Source: Pseudoflavonifractor sp. An44
GTDB lineage: Bacteria > Bacillota > Clostridia > Oscillospirales > Oscillospiraceae
Length of the DNA: 64,000 nt
Assembly: GCF_002161675.1 (NCBI RefSeq)
Contig: NZ_NFIH01000013.1
Location: 1 to 64,000 of the forward strand
Direction: 5' to 3'
In this document: positions 8,224-15,697 of the stretch, in pieces
Layout: each line of letters begins with the position of its first letter
How positions within the stretch are numbered: the first letter of the stretch is position 1
Translations under genes and position numbers: made by a program
The notes under the pieces: model-generated
What the model was told of the DNA's origin: nothing
The model's input: only the letters and a program-made list of their open reading frames with translations
Database searches by the model: none

Positions 8224-9961
8224 TGGGACCTTGGGCAAACAGCTCACCCTGCGGTTTTGGCCCCTGATTGCTCTGTATACGGTCATCTGGGCCATGTTTC
8301 TCCCCTTTGTGGCCATCACCACCCCCAGCCCCCTCCCCGATACCTGGGAGTCGCCAGAGTACATCCTCTACAATGTAAAATATGTTTTCCAGTGGGTCCC
8401 CCTGTTCCTGGCTGTGGGCTTTGGGGTGCTGGTGGCTATGGCGGTGTGCAGCCACCTGTACTCCACCCGCTCGGCCAACTTTACCGCCGCCCTGCCCCCC
8501 AAGCGCACCGCCATGTTTGCCACCCACTACCTCACCGGCCTGCTGTGGCTGGTGGTGCCCTTCCTGGTCATGGCCGCCATCGCCATGGCAATCTACCAGG
8601 TGAAGCTCCAGGATTTCACCACCGTATTCCAGGTCTTTGGGCCGGGCATGTCTATGGGCGTGGGGCTGCTGCTGTTTTTCTACTCCTTCGCCATGCTGTG
8701 CGGCATGCTCACCGGGCATCTGCTGGCCCTGCCCGCCTTTTACGCCATCTTCAACGGTCTGGTGGGGGGCGTGTGGCTGCTGCTCACCGCCATCTTCCAG
8801 GAGTTCTACTACGGCTATCCCGGCAACGTCTCCGTTGTGCCCGCCTGGGTGGCGTGGTGCACCCCTGTCTGGAACATCTTTTTCCAACATGCTACCCCGG
8901 ACGGATTTGACCCCCTGGTGGTGGCCGTATACGCTGGGGTGGGTGTCCTCATGGCCCTGGGGTCCTGGCTGCTCTACCTCAAGCGGCCCATGGAGCGGGC
9001 CGGGGATGTGGTGATTTGGGCGGGTCTGCGCCCGGTGTTCCGCTACGGCGTGGCCCTCTGCTCCGGCCTGACCCTGGGCTCCTTTACCCGCATTGTGCTG
9101 AACCTGGGCCCCCTGGGTCTGGCGGTTTCTGCTATTCTTTGGAGTGTAGCGGGCTGCTTCGTGGCCCAGATGTTCCTCACCAAGTCGGTACGGGTGCTGC
9201 GGTACTGGAAGGGAGCGGGCGCCGTGGCCCTGTCCTTTGCCGCCCTGTTCGGGGTGATTCAACTGGACCTCACCGGGTACGAGACCCGGGTGCCAGACCC
9301 CGACGACGTGGCGTCTGTCTCCATCTCGGGCCTGGACAGCCTCCCCCGGGACACTGCCTCCAGCTTCCTGCACATCTCCACCAGTGACTCGGAGGCCATT
9401 TCCCTGGTCACCCAACTCCACCAGCAGTTGGTGGACCAGTTTGACACCAACGACTTCGACTGGTCCTGTGATTCCTCCACCACCCTGGACCTCTCCTACA
9501 CCCTGGCCAACGGGACCCGGATTTCCCGCTCCTATCTCGTGCCCCTGTACGTGGAGGAGGAGAGTCAGCCCGGCACCATCACCTACCTGGCCCATGAGAT
9601 CGTCAACAACCGCGATCTGATGCTTCAGTCCTACCTCTTCCCGCAAATGGCGAAGAACGGGTATCGGCTCACCGGCGTAGAGCTGTATGAGGAGTATGCT
9701 GTCGATTCCTCTAGTCTATCCGCCTCGGAGGCCCGCAAAGTCTACAAGGCGCTCCTCCAGGATATTCAGGAGGGCAATCTGCCCCACGGTCTGTTTGAGT
9801 ACGACAATATCGTGATGCGCCTGGACCTCCTCTGGATCAGTCCTGACGTCAACAGCGCTTCCTATTATGGCGCCGCTGCCTCCGACATCCACTATATTAA
9901 TGTGTGCCTCACCGAACAGGCGGAGCACACCCTGAAGGTATTGGAGGAATTGGGGTACTGA
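8198..9961 (+). CDS. ABC transporter permease with large extracytoplasmic C-terminal domain
   Basis: 587 residues. The N-terminal ~370 residues contain roughly eight hydrophobic segments (for example ALYTVIWAMFLPFVAI and the stretch near SMGVGLLLFFYSFAML). Residues about 375-587 form a soluble domain. Start at 8198 follows GGGAGGG and overlaps the ATPase gene by 26 bp. It resembles the YtrC/YtrD permeases that accompany YtrA/YtrB; the soluble tail may sense or bind substrate, which is inference. Confidence 0.8.
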   Translation: MRCGTSFYNGTLGKQLTLRFWPLIALYTVIWAMFLPFVAITTPSPLPDTWESPEYILYNVKYVFQWVPLFLAVGFGVLVAMAVCSHLYSTRSANFTAALPPKRTAMFATHYLTGLLWLVVPFLVMAAIAMAIYQVKLQDFTTVFQVFGPGMSMGVGLLLFFYSFAMLCGMLTGHLLALPAFYAIFNGLVGGVWLLLTAIFQEFYYGYPGNVSVVPAWVAWCTPVWNIFFQHATPDGFDPLVVAVYAGVGVLMALGSWLLYLKRPMERAGDVVIWAGLRPVFRYGVALCSGLTLGSFTRIVLNLGPLGLAVSAILWSVAGCFVAQMFLTKSVRVLRYWKGAGAVALSFAALFGVIQLDLTGYETRVPDPDDVASVSISGLDSLPRDTASSFLHISTSDSEAISLVTQLHQQLVDQFDTNDFDWSCDSSTTLDLSYTLANGTRISRSYLVPLYVEEESQPGTITYLAHEIVNNRDLMLQSYLFPQMAKNGYRLTGVELYEEYAVDSSSLSASEARKVYKALLQDIQEGNLPHGLFEYDNIVMRLDLLWISPDVNSASYYGAAASDIHYINVCLTEQAEHTLKVLEELGY

Positions 9962-9995
9962 TTCTCCACAAAAGCAGCCCCGGGAACATGTCTGG

Positions 9996-10024
9996 TTGAC
10001 ATTTCCCCGGAGCTGGAGTAAAAT
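9996..10024 (+). promoter_or_regulatory. Promoter of the antitoxin RNA
   Basis: TTGACA (9996-10001), 17-bp spacer, TAAAAT (10019-10024). It is a strong near-consensus promoter with no protein gene behind it; the transcript runs into the terminator at 10077-10120. Confidence 0.85.
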
Positions 10025-10030
10025 ACACAT

Positions 10031-10122
10031 AGATAAGGGTGCTACCGGCAGACGGCTAGCCCCCGTGGTTTTGGTTAAGAAGTAACCGCACGCTTGGAGG
10101 CAGGGCGGTTACTTCTTTTTAC
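10031..10122 (+). ncRNA. Antisense RNA, candidate type I antitoxin
   Basis: About 90-nt RNA bounded by a strong promoter and a 13-bp-stem terminator, with no coding potential. Its 3' half is complementary to the 3' end of the short hydrophobic ORF mRNA on the opposite strand (10109-10195). Convergent mRNA/RNA pairs sharing a bidirectional terminator are the known layout of holin-like (TxpA/BsrG-type) type I toxin systems of Firmicutes. Confidence 0.72.
10077..10120. terminator. Bidirectional terminator shared by toxin mRNA and antitoxin RNA
   Basis: Perfect 13-bp stem AAGAAGTAACCGC / GCGGTTACTTCTT with a 15-nt loop and TTT on the plus side. The toxin stop codon is inside the stem. Confidence 0.85.
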
Positions 10123-10195
10123 CTTGCAACAAGACAAGAAAACTGACAATCAAAATGCCAATCTGAATCAAATCAGAGTATGTCACATAATTCAT
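10109..10195 (-). CDS. Holin-like type I toxin (small membrane peptide)
   Basis: 28-residue peptide with one membrane helix (core LIQIGILIVSFLVLL) and a basic tail QGKKK, matching the putative holin-like toxin family. It is expected to insert into the cytoplasmic membrane when not silenced by the antisense RNA. ATG at 10195 lies 7 nt after a GGGGGG Shine-Dalgarno, and that G-run can pair with a C-run just upstream (CCCCCC-GGAA-GGGGGG), which would hide the ribosome site, as known for such toxins. A possible promoter is TTGTGT-N17-TATTCT around 10295-10325. Confidence 0.72.
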   Translation of the reverse strand: MNYVTYSDLIQIGILIVSFLVLLQGKKK

Positions 10196-10338
10196 CAGTC
10201 ATCCCCCCTTTCCGGGGGGACTAAGAAGCACCCCCCGTTTATGTATAAGGGGGCGTCACCGCCTACCGATGCTGGTAGCACCAAAGACAGAATATCATAA
10301 ATTGTGCTGTGACACAACACCCGGAGGAGGGCCACGCC

Positions 10339-10920
10339 ATGACACCCAAGGAAGAATTTCTGGAGATCTTTCAAACCCACATTCACCGGGAGGGTTCCGC
10401 CGAGCTGCTGGACTACCTTTTAAATAAGAGCGACTTTTTCACCGCCCCCGCCTCCGCCCGCTTCCACGGCTCCTATGTGGGTGGGCTGTGCGAGCACTCG
10501 GTGAATGTGTTCCGCTGCCTGGAGGACTACCTGGCCCGCCCCCGCACCCGGGACGTGTACCAGCTGGACTACCCCATGGAGTCGGTGGCCATCGTGGCCC
10601 TGCTCCACGACCTGTGCAAAATTGGGTGCTACAAGGCAGGCACCCGCAATGTGAAAAACGACACCACTGGCCAGTGGGAAAAGGTGCCCACCTTCTTCTT
10701 TGAGGACAAGCTCCCCTACGGCCACGGGGAGAAATCGGTGTACATCATCTCCGGCTTCATGCGCCTTTCCCGGGAGGAGGCCATGGCCATCCGCTGGCAC
10801 ATGGGCTTCTCCGGCACCGAGGACAACCGCCTGGTGGGTCAGGCCTTCCAGCAGTTCCCCCTGGCCTTTGCTCTGGCCACCGCCGACATGGAGGCATCCT
10901 ACTTCCTGGAAAAGACCTAA
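10339..10920 (+). CDS. HD-domain hydrolase
   Basis: 193-residue metal-dependent phosphohydrolase of the HD superfamily. Metal ligands are visible as H in CEHSVNVF, the HD pair in LLHDLCKIG (about 89-97), and a later H in IRWHMGF. The arrangement resembles the HD domain of YhaM-type nucleases but lacks an OB-fold. Start at 10339 follows GGAGGAGGG. It converges with the HAD gene on a shared terminator. Substrate unknown. Confidence 0.82.
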   Translation: MTPKEEFLEIFQTHIHREGSAELLDYLLNKSDFFTAPASARFHGSYVGGLCEHSVNVFRCLEDYLARPRTRDVYQLDYPMESVAIVALLHDLCKIGCYKAGTRNVKNDTTGQWEKVPTFFFEDKLPYGHGEKSVYIISGFMRLSREEAMAIRWHMGFSGTEDNRLVGQAFQQFPLAFALATADMEASYFLEKT

Positions 10921-10926
10921 ACAATC

Positions 10927-10956
10927 AGCCCCGGCTGCCACATGGCAGCCGGGGCT
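10927..10956. terminator. Bidirectional terminator between convergent genes
   Basis: GCCCCGGCTGCC-N4-GGCAGCCGGGGC stem, serving the HD gene on plus and lying at the end of the HAD gene on minus. The T-runs are weak on both sides. Confidence 0.75.
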
Positions 10957-10960
10957 TACA

Positions 10961-11776
10961 TTATTTATATATTCCATCCAAAATCTCAATGACCTGGGCC
11001 ACCGCGTGGTCGTCGGTGTGGCCCACCAGCCTCGCCCCCCAGTCCTTCACCGGCTGGGCGCAGTTGGCGGGAGCAAAGGGAATGGCGGACACCTCCAGCA
11101 TGGGGATGTCGTTCTGGTTGTCCCCCATGCAGTACACGTTCTCCGGCTTGATGCCCAGCAGCTTGGCCACATAGGCCACCATGGTGCCCTTGTTGGCCCC
11201 CTTGGCGGTGACCTCCAACAGATAGGGGTTGGAGAAGATCACCTCGTAGTCCTCCCCCCAGTGGGAGAGGAGATACTCCTGGGCCTGGACCAACATGGGG
11301 TGGTCCTGCTCCACAATCACCTTGGTCCAGGGGGTGGGCATCTGGTCCACCCCGCACTCCTGGTACGGCACTCCCACCCGGTTGAGGTGTTTCAGCGTGA
11401 CCACGTTGGGGTTGTAGACGTAGATCTCCTCCCCGTGGTAGGCCTCAAAGGACAGGTCCGGGTACTGGGCGCACAGCTGGGCCATGTGTTCCCGGGCCTT
11501 GTGGGGCAGCTGGCTCTCTTTCACATACCGCCCCGCCTGGAAGTCATAGATTCCCGCCCCGTTGGACACCACCACCGGGGCGTTGAACTCCAGGTGTTCC
11601 TTTTCAATCTGGGGGGCAAAGGTGCGCTTGGCCCGGCCAGTGGCGATGGAAAACCGTCCGCCCTCCTGCATAAAGTACCGGATGGCCCGGTGATTCTCCT
11701 CCGACACCGTGAGGTGTTGATTATATAAGGTGTCGTCGTAATCAGTGTAGAGCAAAACCCCGTCAAACTTGCCCAT
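10961..11776 (-). CDS. Cof-type HAD-superfamily phosphatase
   Basis: 271 residues. HAD motif I YTDYDDTL (about 11-18; DYDDT carries the nucleophile), motif II SIATGR, a C2-type cap, motif III Lys near KGANKG and motif IV GDNQNDIPML. Family members dephosphorylate sugar phosphates, pyridoxal phosphate or flavin precursors; the substrate here is unknown. Start at 11776 is 9 nt after AAGGAGG. Monocistronic behind its own promoter. Confidence 0.9.
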   Translation of the reverse strand: MGKFDGVLLYTDYDDTLYNQHLTVSEENHRAIRYFMQEGGRFSIATGRAKRTFAPQIEKEHLEFNAPVVVSNGAGIYDFQAGRYVKESQLPHKAREHMAQLCAQYPDLSFEAYHGEEIYVYNPNVVTLKHLNRVGVPYQECGVDQMPTPWTKVIVEQDHPMLVQAQEYLLSHWGEDYEVIFSNPYLLEVTAKGANKGTMVAYVAKLLGIKPENVYCMGDNQNDIPMLEVSAIPFAPANCAQPVKDWGARLVGHTDDHAVAQVIEILDGIYK

Positions 11777-11816
11777 GGGTATTGGCCTCCTTGTCATTCG
11801 CGTCTTATTTTCCACA

Positions 11817-11846
11817 ATTTTATCGCCCCCCACCCAAACTTGTCAA
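11817..11846 (-). promoter_or_regulatory. Promoter of the HAD phosphatase gene
   Basis: TTGACA (11841-11846), 18-bp spacer, TAAAAT (11817-11822), about 40 bp before the start codon. Confidence 0.75.
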
Positions 11847-11978
11847 CCCCGGTCAATTTTGCCCTGATTCTGTCAGAAAGCAGATTTTTCCCCCGAAAGA
11901 GGTTGAATTTTTACCATAATTTTTCTTGCGCGGAAGGTATAAATCAAATTCAAGTCCGAATTTGACACAAAAAAACCC

Positions 11979-12007
11979 TTGACGGGAAGAGAAAAAGCGT
12001 GTAGGAT
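11979..12007 (+). promoter_or_regulatory. Promoter of the M23 endopeptidase gene
   Basis: TTGACG (11979-11984), 17-bp spacer, TAGGAT (12002-12007). Leader of about 60 nt. The remaining 11850-11978 stretch is AT-rich and shows no gene. Confidence 0.65.
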
Positions 12008-12013
12008 ATGACT

Positions 12014-12030
12014 TGTAACTGATTTGTAAC
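12014..12030 (+). promoter_or_regulatory. WalR-like box
   Basis: TGTAAC-N5-TGTAAC matches the WalR (YycF) consensus TGTWAH-N5-TGTWAH exactly. WalKR controls cell-wall hydrolases in Firmicutes, and the gene downstream is one. The box lies at about +1 to +17 of the predicted transcript, a position that would suit repression; a second, unseen promoter would allow activation. Confidence 0.55.
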
Positions 12031-12076
12031 TATTGAAATTTATTTGTTACCAATTCGAACTTGGGAGGGACGTTCC

Positions 12077-13858
12077 GTGAGGAACTGGCATCTGGACCGC
12101 GTACACAATTCAATGGCATCCCTTCGCCGTGTTTCCGGCAACGCCGCCCAGCAGGTGAAGAACCACCTGAAGGGCGCCGCCCACCGAGCCAGGGCTACCA
12201 CTTACCTGTGGAAGCTCAGCGCTGGCTCCGTGGTCGCCGAGTACAAGGCCACTGCCCGGGTCACCCGTGCCGCCTGCAAGGCCAAGATGGCTCCGGTCGC
12301 CGCTAAGGTAGCTCCGGCTGTCGCCGCTTGCAAGGCCAAGGCCGCTCCCGCCGCCCAGGTGTGCAAGGAGAAGGCCGCCAGCGCCGCCATGGTCTGTTCC
12401 GACCTGGCCCGTGTGGCTGGTGTCAGCTCCTACCGCTCCGCCCGTAAGAACTGGGATAAAGCCTCCGAGTGGGGCAAGGAGAACTGGGAGAAGGCCGGCG
12501 TCGTGGCCAGCCGCGTGCGGGTCCGTGTGGACCGTCACCCCGTCTCTCCCCTTCTGTACATCACCCTGCTGTGCGTCGGCATCGGCGCTGTGGCTTTTAA
12601 TGGCATGTACACCAAGGCCTATGTGGCCTATGTCAACGGCGAGGAAGTGGGCGTGGTCTCCAGCGAGGAAGAGCTGAGCAGCATCGTGGGCAACGTGGAG
12701 ACCCGCGTGGCCAGCGTGCTGGGCGAGGAGTACAGCTACGATGCTGAGATCACTTTGGCTCCCACCTACCTGGATGCCGGTACCCAGACCAATGCCCGGG
12801 CCGTGGAGGATGCCCTGTTTGAGGACACCGGGGCCATGATGAATGCCTATGCCGTGTCCGTGGATGGCCAGGAGCTGGGCTACGCCCAGACCAGCGAAGA
12901 GCTGCAGACCATGCTGGACAACGTCACCGAGCCCTACCTCAATGAGCAGACCGTGGAGCACCACTTCACCCAGGACGTAGAGATCTACGAGGTGGAGGTG
13001 CCCTCCAACACCCAGTTTACCCCCGACACCCTCCAGTCCACCCTCTCCGGCAACAAGGAGGAGGCGGAGTACGTCACCGTGGAGCGTGGCGATACCTTTA
13101 ACCGCATTGCCGAGGCCGCTGGCCTCACCGGCGACGAGCTCCAGGCTCTCAACCCCGACGCCGACAGCAGCCAGCTCGCCGCGGGCGATCAGCTGCTGGT
13201 GAAGCAGGCTGTGCCCATGCTCACCGTGGAGACTGTGGTCACCGAGACCTATGAGGAGACCATCCAGAGCCCCGTGGAGTACGTGGACAACCCCAACCTG
13301 TATGAGGGTACCACCCGCCTGAAGGCCGCTGGCCAGGACGGCGTGGAGAAGATCGAGGCCCGCATTACCTGCATCAACGGCCAGGAGACCCAGCGGGAAG
13401 AGGTGTCCCGCACCACCGTGCAGGAGGCCACCACCACTTACATGTACCAGGGCACCAAGGAGAAGCCTGCCACCGCTTCCACCGGTTCCTTCATCTGGCC
13501 TCTGTCCGGTACCATTACCTCTCGGTTCGGTTACCGTAATATCTTCGGCAGCACTTCCTTCCACTCCGGTCTGGATATTGCCGCTCCCTATGGCACCCAG
13601 ATCTCTGCTGCTGACGGCGGCACCGTCACCTTCGCCGGTTGGCGTGGCAGCTACGGCCAGACCGTCATCATCACCCATGACGACGGCACCGTCACCTACT
13701 ACGCCCACTGCTCTTCCCTGCTGGTCAACGCCGGGGACAAGGTGTATCAGGGCCAGGCCATCGCCCGGGTGGGCATGACCGGCACCGCTACCGGCTATCA
13801 CTGCCACTTCGAGGTGCGTGTAAACGGCAAGAGCGTCGATCCTGAGAATTACCTGTAA
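12077..13858 (+). CDS. Membrane-anchored LysM/G5/M23 cell-wall endopeptidase
   Basis: 593 residues. Residues 1-155 are basic and Ala/Lys/Val-rich with CKAK-type motifs and five Cys, predicted cytoplasmic and helical; one membrane segment (about 158-176); LysM (about 331-375, VERGDTFNRIAEAAGL); G5 domain (about 378-455); M23 peptidase (about 480-593) with Zn ligands in HSGLDIA (His~495, Asp~499) and HCHFEVR (His~576) and the catalytic His in YAHC. It should cleave peptidoglycan cross-bridges outside the cell. GTG start at 12077 is 8 nt after GGGAGG. A WalR-like box precedes it. The long cytoplasmic tail is unusual. Confidence 0.9.
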   Translation: MRNWHLDRVHNSMASLRRVSGNAAQQVKNHLKGAAHRARATTYLWKLSAGSVVAEYKATARVTRAACKAKMAPVAAKVAPAVAACKAKAAPAAQVCKEKAASAAMVCSDLARVAGVSSYRSARKNWDKASEWGKENWEKAGVVASRVRVRVDRHPVSPLLYITLLCVGIGAVAFNGMYTKAYVAYVNGEEVGVVSSEEELSSIVGNVETRVASVLGEEYSYDAEITLAPTYLDAGTQTNARAVEDALFEDTGAMMNAYAVSVDGQELGYAQTSEELQTMLDNVTEPYLNEQTVEHHFTQDVEIYEVEVPSNTQFTPDTLQSTLSGNKEEAEYVTVERGDTFNRIAEAAGLTGDELQALNPDADSSQLAAGDQLLVKQAVPMLTVETVVTETYEETIQSPVEYVDNPNLYEGTTRLKAAGQDGVEKIEARITCINGQETQREEVSRTTVQEATTTYMYQGTKEKPATASTGSFIWPLSGTITSRFGYRNIFGSTSFHSGLDIAAPYGTQISAADGGTVTFAGWRGSYGQTVIITHDDGTVTYYAHCSSLLVNAGDKVYQGQAIARVGMTGTATGYHCHFEVRVNGKSVDPENYL

Positions 13859-13869
13859 GACATTCAAAG

Positions 13870-13902
13870 CGTGCTGTGAGAACATCTCACAGCACGTTTT
13901 TT
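13870..13902 (+). terminator. Terminator after the M23 gene
   Basis: 12-bp stem CGTGCTGTGAGA/TCTCACAGCACG, 3-nt loop, TTTTTT. Confidence 0.93.
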
Positions 13903-13954
13903 CTGCCTTCTTACCGGAAGCAAGCTCAAGAAGGTGCGTCCTTCTCTTTTTTCG

Positions 13955-14536
13955 TATCAGGCTTGCCAGCCTGGTGGGGACGCTACCCGCTGGGGGTTTC
14001 TTTTGAGCGGGCAAAAGAAACCAAAACCCGCTTAGGGCGTTCCCCCCTAAGGACCCCCCTTGGGGTACGAGGCCGTCCATGCGTCAAGGCTATGTTCGGC
14101 CCGTGCCCCTTGCTGTGGCTCCTGTTTGTGCCACCATACCAGGCTACCTTGGGCAGCTGGCCCTATCATCAGGTGGTTTCCACGTCCGGGCCTACCCTGG
14201 AGAAGCGGCGTTCCCGCCGCCGGGAGCCAGGCCCCCGTTAGCTGGGAACAGCGGCACACCAGGGAAAGGCCCTGGCGGTAGAAGGACGCATGAACAGAGA
14301 AGGAAATACAAACCATAGAACGGCAAGCCATCTATGTGACCCCACCGGGCCAAGGGCTGAAAAGAGAAAGACGCAGGGACACCCAGTACCGCGGGGTGGA
14401 TTCCACAAGGCGGGGGAAGGCCCCGCCTTTGGCGATTCTTTCCCCGATTTCTCATCGGGGAGAAATCGGGCCCAGCGGAGCGTCCCCGGCGGGGGCGCTG
14501 GTCTGCGCCAAGGAAATCGGAGAAGGACAAGCCCTC
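13955..14536 (-). repeat. R1 mosaic repeat, copy B (inverted)
   Basis: Reverse orientation relative to copy A. Here the left hairpin is the GGTTTCTTTTG type and the right hairpin the CGATTTCTC/GAGAAATCG type. It fills most of the 13903-14597 gap; the last 60 bp (14537-14597) show no feature except the promoter that begins at 14598. Confidence 0.85.
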
Positions 14537-14597
14537 CTCAGCCAGGCGGCTATCCGCCTTCTTCCCCGAAGGAGGCTTTCCCAGCGGAGCGCCCCAC

Positions 14598-14626
14598 TTG
14601 ACAAAATCGAACAAATGTATTATCAT
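14598..14626 (+). promoter_or_regulatory. Promoter of the SOS-type small membrane protein gene
   Basis: TTGACA (14598-14603), 17-bp spacer, TATCAT (14621-14626). It begins right at the edge of R1 copy B. Confidence 0.82.
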
Positions 14627-14646
14627 ACTCCTAGAACATCGGTTCG
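14608..14646. promoter_or_regulatory. Two LexA (DinR)-like SOS boxes
   Basis: CGAAC-AAAT-GTATT (14608-14621, 3 of 4 right-arm bases) lies between -35 and -10, and AGAAC-ATCG-GTTCG (14633-14646) covers the start of transcription. The Gram-positive LexA consensus is CGAAC-N4-GTTCG. Both positions would block RNA polymerase. Confidence 0.65.
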
Positions 14647-14723
14647 ACAAATTTCGAGGAAGAGTCGTTTATGGGACTGTATTTGTGAGATACTGGACAC
14701 AAATACAACAAGGAGGATTGTCT

Positions 14724-15059
14724 ATGGAGACCACATTTTACACCGTACCTGCCCGGAGAGTGACCATGAGCAGCGTCGCCCCGGCCTATGAGAATGCCCC
14801 CACCCGGGAGCTGGTGTGTCTGTCCCGGCAAGCCCCCGCCCACGCTGGCAAGACCGGACAGATCATCGACTTTACCGCCTGGAAGCAGGACCACGACCTG
14901 GACACCCAGCAGCCCCAGGAGGTCCTGGAACCCCAGGCTCCCCGCCCCGCTGGCCGGGCCTCTGGGCTGTGGTGGCTGATGCAGCACGGGGAGTGGGTGG
15001 CCACCCTGTCGGTGATCGGGGCCATGCTGCTGCTGAGCCTCCGCATTCTGGTGGCATAA
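14724..15059 (+). CDS. Small tail-anchored membrane protein, probably SOS-induced
   Basis: 111 residues, family not recognised. Residues 1-82 are soluble and Pro/Gln-rich; residues about 90-109 (ATLSVIGAMLLLSLRI) form one C-terminal membrane helix. Start at 14724 follows AAGGAGGATTGTCT. The promoter carries two LexA-like boxes, so expression after DNA damage is likely. SOS-induced small membrane proteins in other bacteria (YneA, SidA, DivS) halt cell division; similar size and regulation suggest the same role, but no LysM or other shared motif is seen, so this is inference. Confidence 0.75.
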   Translation: METTFYTVPARRVTMSSVAPAYENAPTRELVCLSRQAPAHAGKTGQIIDFTAWKQDHDLDTQQPQEVLEPQAPRPAGRASGLWWLMQHGEWVATLSVIGAMLLLSLRILVA

Positions 15060-15253
15060 TATTAAAGTTGACGGAAAATAAAAAAATCAGGAAAAATCCC
15101 TTTACAATTGGGGTATGATTATGATATGCTATTCGAGCATTTTGATGCACACCCGTCAGCTTAGTTTCGGGACATTGCCCGCTTGTTACGCGGGGGATTC
15201 ACCCGCCCGATACTCAGCGTCCGGGCAGAATACAAGAAAGGTGGAAACTACCC

Positions 15254-15520
15254 ATGATTCGCAAGGACCAGAAGACTGCCGTCATCGAGGCCAACCGCAC
15301 CCACGAGACCGATACCGGTTCTCCCGAGGTTCAGATCGCCATCCTCACCGCCCGCATCCAGGAGCTCACCGAGCACCTGAAGGTGCACATCCACGACAAC
15401 CACAGCCGTCGTGGCCTGCTGAAGATGGTCGGTAAGCGCCGCAAGATGCTGGACTACCTGGCTAAGAAGGACATCGAGCGTTACCGCGCTATCATTGCCA
15501 AGCTGGGCATCCGTAAGTAA
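15254..15520 (+). CDS. rpsO: 30S ribosomal protein S15
   Basis: 88 residues, full family length, with the S15 core [15 protein letters not shown] and [17 protein letters not shown]. It binds 16S rRNA helix 22 early in small-subunit assembly. Start at 15254 follows GAAAGGTGG. The 5' leader (about 15120-15253) contains GC-rich hairpins (for example CCCGC..GCGGG at 15178-15196), and S15 leaders are known to be autoregulated; direct evidence here is absent. Upstream of pnp as in most Firmicutes. Confidence 0.98.
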   Translation: MIRKDQKTAVIEANRTHETDTGSPEVQIAILTARIQELTEHLKVHIHDNHSRRGLLKMVGKRRKMLDYLAKKDIERYRAIIAKLGIRK

Positions 15521-15533
15521 GTTTTTTCAAATA

Positions 15534-15558
15534 GGGCGGCGTGAACCTCACGCCGCCC
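15534..15558 (+). terminator. Hairpin between rpsO and pnp
   Basis: Perfect 11-bp stem GGGCGGCGTGA/TCACGCCGCCC with a poor T-run (TTGCCT). It could be a leaky terminator or an RNase processing site, letting some transcripts continue into pnp. A second weak hairpin (TTGAAC..GTTCAA, 15603-15645) lies in the pnp leader. Confidence 0.65.
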
Positions 15559-15697
15559 TTGCCTCTATTCCCCGCCATCTGCTGGAGCCTATCCTTTTAG
15601 CAGTTGAACATGGGTCTCACCAATAGGAGGGGCCTGTGTTCAAGTGCTAAAGTGTGATCGCTCCAGCTGGGCCCAAAGAAAAGGAGTGTATCAACCT

